A stretch of 64,000 nt of DNA from Myotis daubentonii (lineage: Eukaryota > Chordata > Mammalia > Chiroptera > Vespertilionidae), in the NCBI RefSeq assembly GCF_963259705.1, contig NC_081851.1, positions 16,714,145 to 16,778,144 on the forward strand, written 5' to 3'. Position numbers and translations under genes: made by a program. The notes beneath the pieces were generated by a model, which worked only from the letters and a program-made list of their open reading frames with translations, was not told the origin of the DNA and searched no databases. Below, in pieces: positions 11,756-22,937 of the stretch; within the stretch, counting starts at the first letter, position 1, and each line of letters starts with the position of its first letter.

Positions 11756-14700
11756 AGTATTCAGATGATATAATATGCATCTGAAACAAAAAAATAGTTC
11801 AGGAATCCCCTCCTGCCCCGCCCCCGCCCCCACCCCCAGCCCCGCCTCTCCCTGGCTCCCTCCTCAGCTCTGACCTAAATTAAAAAAAAAAAAAAAGTTC
11901 AGTGTAAAAATGAAAAGACATGCTTAGGTCACCCCTGGGTAAGGGGACCTCAGCTAAGAGGCTGTCCCTGAGCATGAGTCCCCCCCCGCCCACTCGTGGG
12001 CAGCCTCCTGGGAGGAGCACTGTGTTTTCCCCGGGGCTCAGTGTCTTATGGGGGCTCTGACCACTGCTTTCTGGAGCCCGCAGAGAACTCAGAGGGAATT
12101 ATCCCGGCCAGCGCTGCCACTCCTTTTGGGGTGCCAGTCCCGAGAAAGACGAGGAAGGCATATGGCTACACCAGGCGCCCAGGAAGCCGCCAGCCTGTAG
12201 GTGCCGCAAGGAAAAGCTTCCTACGGGCGGCCTGGAGCACAAACACCGTCATTCACAACAACACTTTCTGTTTGCAGGGCTTTTAAGAGATTTTCCCAAG
12301 ACTTCTCATAGATGAGAGTGCATTTGGTCCTGAGATAAGCTGTTTGGCCTTTTCAAGGACGGGGCTGAGCTCAGACACACTCGGCGCAGAGCAGGAGCCG
12401 CGGGCTTCAGTTCCCATAGCATCGCTAGGGCGTGACCTGGGGAGAATTACTCCCATTTTTCTGAACTTTAATTTTCTCACTGCTGAATGGAGACACGGAG
12501 AACAGAAAAGGACAATATATTCGGAATGCCTAGCTTGGTGAGGGCCGCGTGGGGAGCCCTGCCTGCAAGGTGTTTGTTATCAGTTATTCTGTCCCGTGGA
12601 CTCAGCATGTGGTGACGACGCCCTGACTGGAACCCAGCACCTGCTGGTTCAGGCCTTTTCCTCTGTACAGGTTTGGTTGGAGAAAAAAACACCACAGCCC
12701 ACCGATGCTGCAGAGAACATCTGTGGACGTGGGCAAGGCCCCCCTCCGCCCCTTCTCCCCACCCCCCTACCCCGCGGGCTGGAAGAAGAAGAGGACACGC
12801 AGCTTCTTGGCACCCTGACCTCAGCTGAGGGCGTGAACCCCAGGGCCACCTAAGCCGGCACCTGCCATTGGCGCCTGTTGATCGAACAGGATACAACCGC
12901 CTCTGGGAAGCGACGGTTTCCCTGGAAATGTTCTAATCTCTGGCAGTTTTGTGTGTCACACAGTCCTTTGTTCTGGGCCTGGTGATTAAAAATGGACTCT
13001 CACGGGTTCCTGGCTGTGTGAAGTTGGAACCATGACCCCCAGGCTGCGTCGTTAACAGCCACTTCCTTTTTCTTATTCTGTGCCTTTTAGTGGGAAGATT
13101 TTGAAATCAACCAACCTGGTAACACGATGACCCAGGAAATTTGAAAGACAGAATGGGCCACACAAATCCCCCCATGAGCCTGTCCCGGGGCAACTGGGCT
13201 ACAGAGAGGAGCAGGGACTGCTCGCGTTCAGAGGACATTTCAATGACTCGCTTCCCGGTAATAGCCACAGCTCTCAGCTGGTTTAAAGATACATGAGCTG
13301 TCAGCGATGCAGGAACTCAGGTTAATTAAATAACGCATGGACATGCAATTACAATTTTTTTAGATCGGGGAGTTTACCGGAATTTCACGGAGCCTGCACG
13401 TGAACACGATGTGGTGGGTGACTATGGCATGTGTGGTGTCTCAGAGGTTAAGACTTAAGTGACGGCGGCACCAAGCTGCGGTTACAGTGGCAGGTCAGCT
13501 ACCTTCTGCAGGAGGTGAACGTGCAGAAAAACACAACACGTGAAGCTGGGCTCCTGCTTACATCAGCGGTAGCCGGCTTTCACCGAGGCCCGTGTGCCTG
13601 ACTGAGTTCTATCAGCCTTTAGCACCAAGTCCTGCTCACTGATGGCAGGTCTGCTGCCGGCTGGGAATGCACCGGTGACCTGAGGCGCTGCTTAGGCGCT
13701 CACAGTCCCCAGGGAAGCCGAGGAGGTGTGGGCATAACCCCACTGTGCCCAGGTGGGGAGGGAAGTGCAGGGCAACGCGGGGGGGGGAGGCAGCGGTGGC
13801 GCAGGGGGTAGGGCCGTGGCAGACAAGCCGAGGGTCTCCTGCCCAGTCCTGGCCAGCAGGTGAGGACGTGGGGAACGTCCTGGGGACAGAGAAGACTCAG
13901 CCGAAATCTGCAAGGCAGTAGGCCTGGACCAGGCAGAGGGGGCTGGGGCTGGGACGGGTGAACTTAGTGTGCTCTGGATGAAGAGACAGGGAGTCCAGAG
14001 GTGCTGAGGTGACCAGGGGTCTGGGACATTCGGGTCCTCAGCCAGGGAAGATGAGCCGCCAGGAAGGGTGACTGAGTGCAGGTTCTCCCACAGCCAACAG
14101 CCGGGGAAAAGCTCATGGAGGAACATGGACAGGCCCTCAGCTGCAGAGGGAGACCATTCGGGCACATGGGTTCTGGGGGCATCGAGCAGGCAGCTGCCCA
14201 GAAACCCAGAGGTGAGGGGCTGTGGGCATGGAGAGGAGAGGACAGGTCCTCACAACCTCAAGGCCATCGGTTCCCAGGACTGATGGTGGGTCCAGCTGGG
14301 GAGAGGAGCCCAGGATGCCAGCTTTCTGACTCGGGCACCTGCCGAGATGGCGGCATCACTAGGTAGCGGTACTTGTAGCCGGAGCCAGAGCATGGGTGGC
14401 GGGAGCAGTGGTGAGTCAGGGAGGGATAAGCCGGGTCTGGGTGCTGCTGAGGAGCGGGCGGAGGACCCAGCAGGCATGGCACCTGGGGGCAGACACAGGA
14501 CAGATCTGGCTGGAGGCTCAGAAGGGCACCCAGCAGGCAGCACTGAACTGGTGTCTGGCCTGGACGCGTGTGATTTACACTCTCCAATCAGGCCCAATGG
14601 AGGAAATTGTCAAACATAATTCCAGCTGTGAATGGCCATCAAAGCCATTATGTAAAAACAAAACCACCCAGGTAAGTGGTTAGGTTTCCAAATTGAAAAA

Positions 14701-15067
14701 CAAACAGAAAAATCAATTCACTAATTTGCTAACTGCTCATTAGAAGCAGAAAAAACGGCAGACCTGGATTTCAGCCATGATGTACACAGATTACACACAG
14801 TCTGAAATACATAACACTGGGTCAGTCTTTTTCCAGCTCATCCACTGATGCCTAAGCTCACCCGTCACGTTCTATCCTGAGTGGACACCCGTGTTCCCAG
14901 GAGTCATATGTGTACAATGAAGCCTCATGGGCTGTGGGAGCAGCCATATCCCAGGGCAGAGAGACATCCAGATCGAGGAAGGTTACTTCAGAAAGGGGAG
15001 GATTATGACTTCCCAGTGTTGATAACTGAGTTGTGATCATCCACAAGGGCTAACAAAATCTACCAAC
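11756..15067. other. unassigned, GC-rich intergenic DNA
   Basis: No convincing gene or named repeat was seen across 3.3 kb. Local features are a C-rich tract at about 11810-11860 and a run of A at 11881-11896. Open frames at 13692-14366 on both strands lie in GC-rich sequence, overlap one another and show no domain signature, so I do not call them. Confidence 0.5.
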
Positions 15068-15068
15068 G

Positions 15069-15290
15069 CCATGGCCGTTGTGGCCCAATGGTTGGAGTGT
15101 TGGCCTTTATACTGAAGGGTCTTGGGTTCGAGTTCCCTGTCAAGGATGGGTGCCTGAGTTGCAGGAGGCAACTGGTCAACGTGTCTCTCTTGAATCCATG
15201 TTTCTCTCTCTTTCTCTCTCTCCCCCACTCTCTCTAAAAAAATGTTAATGTAAAAAAATCCTGGGAGGATTAACGAAAAATAAACAAACA
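15069..15290 (+). mobile_element. Ves-type SINE
   Basis: tRNA-like head at 15072 (ggccgttgtggcccaatgg), B-box-like gggttcgagttcc, then a CT-rich body and an A-rich end (gattaacgaaaaataaa). The head is more diverged than in the other copies. Confidence 0.8.
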
Positions 15291-15462
15291 CACAAACAAA
15301 CTCCCCACAAAATGCGACAAAGGAGGAGTCCCGGGAAGTCTGTGAAAAGAAAAGGCTGGAAGAATCATTTGCAAATAACTGACTTGGATGCGGCCACAGT
15401 GTTTCCCCAAGTTCTAGGGAGCTTCTTGTTCCCAGGGAGCTGAGTGTGTCTGCAGTTTCCCA

Positions 15463-15627
15463 TCTGCCTCGGCGATCTGTGCCCGCCTGCCTCAGCGATG
15501 AGTGCCCGCCTGCCTCGGCGATGTGTGCCAGCCTGTCTCGGCAATGTGTGCCCGCCTGCCTCGGTGATGTGTGCCCTCCTGCCTTGGTGACGAGTGCCCG
15601 CCTGCCTTGGCGACGTGTGCCCGCCTG
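15463..15627. repeat. 23-bp tandem repeat, about seven copies
   Basis: The unit is cgcctgcctcggcgatgtg plus tgcc, 23 bp, with scattered single-base differences between copies. It contains CpGs and is a local minisatellite without an obvious host element. Confidence 0.85.
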
Positions 15628-16605
15628 GATACAATGGCTGAGGGCAGGGCCGTGAAGGCAGGCACAGACTGCGACTGCCTCTGAGCTCCAGGTGGGACAA
15701 GAACAGGGGTGCTTTCACCCTCTGAAATTCCCGTGGAAAAGCAAGGAGTCCTGGCTGTTCACCCAGAAGGCTCAGCCCAGCCCATTCTCCCCGACATGTT
15801 TTCCCGGGAAAACTAGCATCTTCTTTTCGAGATCTTTCACAGCAGAACAAACACTAGGAAAAAGTGTCTGACTCAAACCTCCATTACTCCTACCAGGTTG
15901 TTGCTCAGAATCTGACCTGCCAGGTTAACTAAGTACCTCAGCCACATTGGTAGTACCATTTTCTAGGTGATCACATCAAGTGTTTCCAATTTCCATGAAT
16001 TTTGGACATTATGCCCATAAACCTGACATTTAATTCCATTTTCCCTCCCGAATAGCATCCATCTAACAAATATTTGTTGTGAACGCGTGCTCTGCTGGAT
16101 ACAGAGCCATGGCCGGCCAAGGACATTCAGGCTAGAGGAGACATTCTCTCCCTGACAGCTGATGTTGGGTCTGAGAACTAAGTTACTCAGAGGTGAGACA
16201 GCCCAGTAGTAAAACAGAGAAGGCGCGATGACTGTCACGGTAACAGGCTGACAGCATGATAGCAGTTTAGCAGAAGTAAAAGTCCCGGTTATTCCTCGCA
16301 GATGAGGAGATGGGACCGTTCCTGGGACATTTCCTGATTGTGAAACATTTTAGGAATCATGAGGAATGGATGACAGCACAACTCACTCCGTAAAAGTCCG
16401 TGACGGGCAGCAAGGAGAATGCTGAGCAGCCCCCCGAGGCCCCGGAAAAATCTCCAAACACACAGACGGGCTCTGGCCACGTGGGAGTGACAGGTTTGCC
16501 CGGGCTCCAATGTAGCTGTGGCCTCCCGCTCCATCCTAATGTCCGAACAGGTTATTCTCATTTCTAACTGCTTGATAACCGCTCTATAGCTTACATGACC
16601 TAAGG
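15628..16605. other. unassigned DNA
   Basis: No gene recognised. The stretch near 16060-16110 resembles the termini of old mammalian interspersed repeats, but too weakly to assign. Confidence 0.45.
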
Positions 16606-16817
16606 CAGTGGTCGGCAAACTCATTAGTCAACAGAGCCAAATACCAACAGTACGACAACTGAAATTTCATTTGAGAGCCAAATTTTTTAAACTTAAATTA
16701 TATAGGTAGGTACATTGTTATTCACTTGATTAGGGTACTCCTAAGGCTTAGGAAGAGCCACACTCAAGGGGCCAAAGAGCCGCATGTGGCTCGCAAGCCG
16801 CAGTTTGCCAACCATGG
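16606..16817. mobile_element. hAT-type MITE
   Basis: A short non-autonomous DNA transposon with imperfect terminal inverted repeats: cagtggtcggcaaac at the left and gtttgccaaccatgg at the right. The inner sequence (gagccgcatgtggctcgc) is typical of the CAGTGGTCGGCAAAC group of small hAT elements in mammals. An 8-bp target duplication is not clear, so the copy is old or one edge is altered. Confidence 0.75.
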
Positions 16818-17271
16818 ATAAGGGATCCGTCATTAAAGGTCCTCTTTCTTAATGCAGAACTCCGGTCCTGCTTTTAAATTGCATTTGATAGATTACCCTG
16901 AAATTCTCTAATCTAATCTCGCCAGGCTGATGCGGGCACCATTTGAAATTAGATTCTTCATTAGAAATAGCAGGCGGCTCCCTCACAATGGAATTATGGG
17001 TGCCCACAGCAGGGCCGGGCCAGGTTCCAACCCTCCACCCTCCTTTTTCTCCCTTTGGCTTTGGCTTCCAGGTGAGTCCTAGGAAGTGTCTCCGAGGGTT
17101 TGCACACAGATGGGGGAGGGGTGTGTCGACCCACCGCAGGGAAGGCGTTGTCTCCCTGAGGGGTGTGCGTGCGTGGACCCGAACCCCGTCCCACTCATGG
17201 GGCTTGAGCGCATGCCTGTTGAGTGGAATTCCTAAAACTCATGGCTGAGAACAAGTTTCTTTTTCCTTTTA
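16818..17271. other. unassigned DNA upstream of ERV copy 1
   Basis: No feature recognised. The ERV homology starts abruptly at ccagaaggg near 17272, preceded by a T-rich stretch (tttctttttcctttta). Confidence 0.5.
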
Positions 17272-18567
17272 CCAGAAGGGTAATAGTCCTGAAGCACAGG
17301 GGAATTGACTTGCAGACCAAACCGCCAAGGACGTGGCTAAAAGACCAGTAGGGCCCCTAGAAGTTCTTGCAGCCCTGCCAGCACGAAGGCTCCCAGAGAA
17401 GCCTACTTATGTGACGGGGGAGCAGAGGCTAGCTGTGAAACTAGAGGCCCAGGAAGGAGAGGCTGGATGGCTAATCTTGCCAGACGGGAGGCCTATAGTG
17501 CCAGAAGCCCTGGGGCAGATCATCGCTTCCCAGACCCACCAGAACACCCACCTGGGGAAAACGAAGCTATCAAAACTACAGGAAAGAGAATTTTACATCC
17601 CAGGGCTCCAAAAAATATCCCAAGATGTGGCTAGGAGGTGCCAAGTGTGTGCCCGGGTAAACCAAGGGCCCCCTGTTGTGGCCGTGCCGGGACAGCGATT
17701 CCGAGCACAGAACCCTAGAAAACACTGGGAAGTGGACTTCACCAACAAGGACAAGAAGGGTGTAAATACTTGCTGGTTTTTATTGATACCTTCTCTGGCT
17801 GGCCTGAGGCATACCCAACCAAGGCAGAGACAGCACAGGTAGTAGTTAGAAAACTCCTCACTGAAATTGTTCCCCAGTTTGGCCTGCCACTATACATGGG
17901 GTCCGATAATGGCCCAGCGTTCATCGCCAAAGTTACACAATCCATACTTAAGACCCTAAGGGTTACCTAAAAATTGCATTGTGTCTATAGGCCACAGAGT
18001 TCTGGACAGGTAGAAAGGATAAATAGAACCTTAAAGAAAACATTAACTAAGTTAAAATTAAAAACTGGCAAAAACTGGGTAAGTCTCCTTCCTTTTGCTC
18101 TCCTCAGAGCTAGATGCACTCCATACATAAAGGGACTCACCCCTTTTGAAATCATGTTTGGCAGGCCACCACCTCTTCTTCCCCGCCTAAGGGAGGAAGA
18201 GCTTGCCCAACTGTCTACCCGAAATTTGCTTAAGTCCTTACAGGCTTTGCAGAGCAGCGCCTCGTCGGCACGACGGGTGGTGAGAGCCATACCGGAGGAG
18301 GACGTGCTGAGATCCAGTCCAACACAGCCTGCCTTCTCTCCAGGAGATCTCGTTTGGGTGAAGCATCACAACCCTGGCAGCCTGGAACGTAGATGGGATG
18401 GAACCTACCAGGTGGTGCTGAGCACTCCAACCGCCATCAAAGTCGCAGGAAAGAGGCACTGGATCCATCCTACGCAGGTTAAGAAAATGAAAGACAGCGT
18501 CGAGGGATGGCGGGTCCAGAAGACCGGAGACCCGTTGAAGGTCAGACTCACTCGGTGTTCTTCCTAA
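17272..18567 (+). pseudogene. pol: ERV copy 1 pol remnant (integrase)
   Basis: Encodes the integrase end of a gammaretrovirus-type pol in three broken frames. The N-terminal HHCC zinc-binding region is present (HQNTH, then CQVC with the second Cys codon at 17648-17650). The catalytic core is split by a frame break after NTCWF near 17780. The second catalytic Asp lies in MGSDNGPAF, and a TAA at 17968-17970 interrupts just before the segment holding the catalytic Glu (QVERINR). From 17974 to 18567 the frame is open for 197 codons and ends in the SH3-like C-terminal region (SPGDLVWVKHHNPG). The end overlaps the env start, as in gammaretroviruses. Inactive. Confidence 0.9.
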
Positions 18568-19432
18568 CTCTCCTCATCTGCCTGCAGCTGGGACTGGGAA
18601 ACCCCCATTCGGCCAGAAATTAATCTTGGGAGGTCACACGTACTATTAATGGGACTGTTATAGGCTCTGTTGTTGGAATAGGGGCGCCTGTCATCCCGAC
18701 AGATCTCTGTAAACTGTTTGGAGAAAACTGGGGAAATTCCTGTAGCAAAACTGCATCCACTGGGTATGGCTCAGGGGGCCATCCCCCAGTCACCAAAGCC
18801 AGGGGTTACGGGTGCGGAGACCTAATAACCCTAGAGCAAGAATTGTGGCACACTCGACATTATGTCTGCCCCCGGGAAGGGGGTAGTAACTGTGGAGGAG
18901 AGGGTGCCTTCTATTGTGCCTCTTGGGGTTGTGAGACCCTAGCCCCATGGAAAAAACCTCCCACCGACAAGCTCCTCCGTCCAAACAGAGAGGTCCGACC
19001 TGGGGCCCCGAAGAAGAACTGCAGGATCAGAAATTGTAACCCGTCCTCCTCATGCCTCTCGCCTGGAGAACTGACAAATGGGAAGGGGGAAAGACGTGGA
19101 GACTAAGACTCTATGTAAGAGGCCGAGACCCTGGCCAGCTCTTCACCATTCAACACCGAACTCTTCCCCGGTGGTTCAACCCAATTGGCCCCTTGCGTCC
19201 CCTAGACAAGCCAGAGAGGCCGAGCCAGCCACAGCACCCATCCCCAGCTAAACCGCCTGGTTCCCCTGGGCACAAAGCTCTGGGAGCCCCAGCCCTACTC
19301 CACCTGCAGCCACAACCTCGCCAGCCCTTGGGGACCTACAACAGCTTTTGGATACAGGCTGTAAAGTTAATGGTTTTATACACCCAATACTCTAGAATCT
19401 TAGAGGAGGACGCTGAATCAAAGATTTGATTC
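18507..19432 (+). pseudogene. env: ERV copy 1 env remnant, internally deleted
   Basis: The ATG at 18507 overlaps the end of pol in another frame and opens a basic leader followed by a hydrophobic signal-peptide-like stretch, continuous here but broken in copy 2. A TAA follows shortly after the signal region, at the same site as in copy 2. The surface-subunit N-terminal domain is recognisable. At 19351-19358 the sequence jumps from the equivalent of 57467 to 58537 in copy 2, at a shared atacaggc. This removes the rest of the surface subunit, the cleavage site, the fusion peptide and almost all of the transmembrane subunit, leaving only the cytoplasmic tail. It cannot make a membrane fusion protein. 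Confidence 0.88.
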
Positions 19433-19452
19433 CCAATAAGACCAGTAGGGAA

Positions 19453-19821
19453 TGTACTGGACAGTACGGGGCGCGCTGTACTATCTGTTCCTGTAACAGA
19501 CAGACAGGAAGGTACTGACATCAGGTCAGGCCTTGAGATATGGTCTCATGGTCCCTCCTCAATATACTGTGCTCTCTGTTCCCGGAAAACATAGATAGGA
19601 AGGTGATAATGCTATACTGTGTCGGGAACAAATTTCGTAAACAAGGCTTTGTAACTTTGTAGTTTTTGCAAATAAATAGGCTGTAATTCTTGCAGTCATT
19701 GCTGCAGTTCAGCCTTTGCTTTGGCGGAGTGCTGGGCCTGCAGACAGCTGGCCAGCTTAATAAAGGTTCCTAAATTTAAATTCTGAGTCGGTGGTCTATC
19801 TCGCTGAACCAACCCATAACA
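19453..19821 (+). repeat. 3' LTR of ERV copy 1
   Basis: Begins tgtactgg and ends cataaca (TG...CA), 369 bp. It contains the same polyadenylation-type signal (cttaataaagg) and the same 3' end as the LTRs of copy 2, and matches the 3' LTR of copy 2 (58638-59009) more closely than the 5' LTR. There is no upstream partner LTR in this copy. Confidence 0.9.
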
Positions 19822-19826
19822 TTATG

Positions 19827-20133
19827 TGAATCAATCAGGTTTATTACAAAAATAACATTTTATAAAATCAGAAAAGAGCCCTTCACTCCTGAACTCATTG
19901 AACACATGTGTGCCCCTCCATGTCCCTCCCTGGACCTGGGTCTTTGGGGGCAGGGCCTTCACAGTTTACCTTTCAGGAGCTGAGAGGGGCTGGGAGACAG
20001 AAAGGAGAACAAGAACCACACTTTATTTCAGAAGATACCCAAAGCCATGGAGAACACAGGCTTGGTAATATGAAGAGGGGGTGACAGGGACTACATAGTC
20101 TCCTATTGCTGCCCTAACAAATGACTCAAACGG
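19827..20133 (+). repeat. duplicated flank F, copy next to ERV copy 1
   Basis: About 305 bp (aatcaatcaggtttattac onward) also found at 50191-50503 with roughly 17 differences (~95% identity). Here it lies directly after the 3' LTR of ERV copy 1 and runs on without interruption (gtggccctcaccac). At the other site it lies directly before the 5' LTR of ERV copy 2. It is either a segmental duplication or an unrecognised repeat family. Confidence 0.8.
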
Positions 20134-20984
20134 AGTGGCCCTCACCACAAAGTGTGTGATCCCAGGGGCTGTGGGTCAGAAGCCTGAGGCAGGTGCATCC
20201 AGCTGAGCTCCTTCCTGGTAGGTCAGAGACCCTGCTCCTGGCTCCTGGGGAACTAGAAGAGCCCTCTCCTTACAGAGCAGTTTCCTGCTGTCCCTGCCAG
20301 AGCCACTCCCAGTTCCAGGCCTCCAGAAAACCTTGGCTCCTGGTCCCTTCCTCCAGCCTCAACTTCCTGCAGCCAGCAACTCAGACTGAGCCCCTCCCAC
20401 GGCATCTGTGACCCACCCTCTCACCCACATCCCACTTTCAAGAGCACATGGTTACTGAGGGCCAAGACCTAGGAGGGGACAGGGCAGGGGAGAAGGTATC
20501 ATCCATGGAGGGCGAGCTGCACCTTCTGTACATTCTGTAGAGGGTCTGGGGTTTGTTGGTGCTAAATAAATGTTCAGTCAGTGACTTAAAACAGCCACAC
20601 AAGAACCCCTGGTTACATTGGCCCCCCTGGCTGACCTCAAGTAGTTGCCAGGTTACCACTATGACCTGTCTCACCATTGTGACCTGTCAGCTCTGTGACC
20701 TGTTGCCAGCTTATACCCCACACGCCTGGGTTGAGACCCCTTCAGTGTGAGGCCCCAAGAGACTCAGGGAAGGGCTCCCCAAGATCTTGTCATATTTAAC
20801 TCAGATTTGGCTGTTGAGACAGAGCTCACCACAAGGAGAACTCAGGAAGCCACCACCAAAGGGAAAGCAAGTACCTCCAGGGCAGAGAGAGCCAGGCTGG
20901 CGCAGGAGAGGGCAGGCAGGAGAGGACAGGCAGGAGAGGGCGGGCAGATAAAGGGTGGGTTGGAAATTCTGTCACAGCAAGAAG
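20134..20984. other. unassigned DNA between ERV copy 1 and the satellite island
   Basis: No gene recognised. A short G-rich run of about 10-bp repeats (ggcaggagag) occurs near 20905-20945. Confidence 0.45.
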
Positions 20985-21258
20985 GCTTTTAGGCACCAGA
21001 ATAGGAGGATCTGATTTATAATTTTTAAAGATCACTCGGTGATTTGACATTTGAAATGATATTTGACATGTGTCCTGAGAGCCAGGCAGGATTTGGGCAG
21101 ATGAAGACGGTGAGATGTGCTTCAGGTGCAGACAGTGGACACGGCCTGGAGCAGGACAGATGAACACTGGGGACCAGAGCACATGCCTCCCAGAGCCTGT
21201 GAGTGATGGGACAGGCCAGGGAAACAGAAGACCCTGCATGGAGGGTGCAGGGCAGAGG
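20985..21258 (+). repeat. left inverted arm of the satellite island
   Basis: The reverse complement of this stretch matches 27260-27472 and then 28186-28240. Shared strings include gatttgacatttgaaatgat, cagatgaaga, gtgcttcaggt, cagatgaacactgg and gggaaacagaagacc. Estimated identity is about 85%. The inner edge joins the first CATGGAGGG unit. Confidence 0.85.
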
Positions 21259-22937
21259 GGGGAGGGGACTCTCCATGGAGGGTCAGGGAAGGGGGGGCAG
21301 GGAGCCCTCCATGGAGGGGGCAGGGTAGGGGGAAAAGGGATCCTCATGGAGGGGGCAGGGTAGGGAGGAGAGGGGACTCTCCATGGAGGGGGCAGGGGAG
21401 GGAGGAGAGGGGACTCTCCATGGAGGGGGCAGGACAGTGCAGGGAGGAGAGGGGACTCATACCCTGCCCTGCCCCCTCCATGGAGGGTCCCCTCTCCTCC
21501 CTCCCCTGCCCCCTCCATGGAGGGTCCCCTCTCCTCCCTCCCCTGCCCCCTCCATGGAGAGTCCCCTCTCCTCCCTCCCCTGCCCTGCCCCCTCCATGGA
21601 GAGTCCCCTCTCCTCCCTGCCCTTCCCCCTCCATGGAGGGTCCCCTCTACTCCCTCCCCTGCCCCCTCCATGGAGAGTCCCCTCTCCTCCATGGACCCTC
21701 CATGGAGGGGGCAGGGCAGGGCAGGGAGGAGATGGGACCCTCCATGGAAGGGGCAGGGCAGGGAGGAGAGGGGACCCTCCATGGAGGGAGGGCAGGGGAT
21801 GCTCCATGAAGGGACAGGACAGGGTGACAGGGACCCTCCGTGAAGGGGTATGGTCAAGGAGAGGGGCATCTTCCCTTTGAGGGAAGAGGGCAGGAGGGAA
21901 GGAGCACTCTCCATGGAATGGGGACACGGGACCCATCATGGAGGGTCCCCGACCTCCTCTTCTTGTCCCCTCCATGGCATGTCCCAAATCCCTGCTCTAA
22001 GGAGAGTGCTCTCCCCCTGCCCTGCCCCTCAAAGGGAGGATCCCTATCCCTCTAACCATCCCCTCCATGGAGAGGACCCTTTGCCTCCTGCCCTGTCCCC
22101 CCATGCAGAGTCTCTGGTCCCCACTCTATGGAGGGTGCCCCCTCCCTCCTGCCCGGTCTCCTCAAAGACGGGATCCCTATTCCCCTGACCATTCTCCTCC
22201 ATGGAGGATCCACTTCCCTCTCCCCATTCACTCCATTGAGGGTCCCCTGTCCCCAGTCCCTGGAGGGTATCCCCTCCCCCTCAAAGGGGGGTTCCTTGTA
22301 CTCTTGCCCATTCACTATCCTGGAGGGTTCTCTTTACCCCCTGTCCTATCTCTCCATGAGGGTCCCATGGGACATGGTCAAGGGTGCAAGGAACCCCCTA
22401 TGAGGGGACAGGTATTGGGGTGGGGGCACCTTCCATGGACTGAGGACAGGGGACCTTCCATGGGGAAATCTCTTTTCCCCCCTCCCCATACTTCCCATTG
22501 AGGGTCCTCTGTTCCCACTCCATGCAGGGTGTCCCCCTCTCCCTCCCCCAGCCCCTCAAGAAAAGGTCCCTTGTACCCCTGCCCATTCCCTTCCATGGAG
22601 CATCGCTTTTCCCACCTCCTCATACTCTCCATTGAGGGTCATCTGTTCCCACTCCATGGAAGGTATCCCCTCATACTCCCCTAGCCCCTCAAAGGGAGGT
22701 TCCTTGTACCCTTGCCCATTCACTGGCATGGAGGGTCCCCTTTTCCCCTTGTCCTGTCCCTCAATGGAGGGTCCCCTGGGACATGGCAAGGGGAACAAAG
22801 AAACCTCCTTTGATTGGACAGGCATGGAGGTGGGGACCCCCCATGGAGGGGGATAGAGAACACTCCATGTAGGGGACAGAGAGTGGGAAAGTGGATCAAC
22901 CCTGGGGGAGAAAGGACAGGGGCACAAGGGGACCCTC

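Larger units (their letters stand above)
17272..19821 (+). mobile_element. 5'-truncated gammaretrovirus-like ERV (copy 1)
   Basis: Homologous to 55389-59009 of the provirus downstream. It starts inside pol after the RNase H region and runs through integrase, env and a 3' LTR. There is no 5' LTR, gag, protease or reverse transcriptase. Env carries a 1,070-bp internal deletion relative to copy 2. It shares at least two defects with copy 2 (a frame break in integrase and a stop early in env), so the two descend from an already defective parent or were duplicated from one another. Nucleotide similarity by eye is about 95%. Confidence 0.9.

Noticed and set aside
13692..14366. Overlapping 90-157-codon frames on both strands
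   Set aside because: GC-rich sequence with chance-open frames; no domain or exon evidence.
16598..16825. 8-bp duplication around the hAT MITE at 16606
   Set aside because: Flanks acctaagg and ataaggga do not match convincingly, so no target duplication is claimed for this copy.
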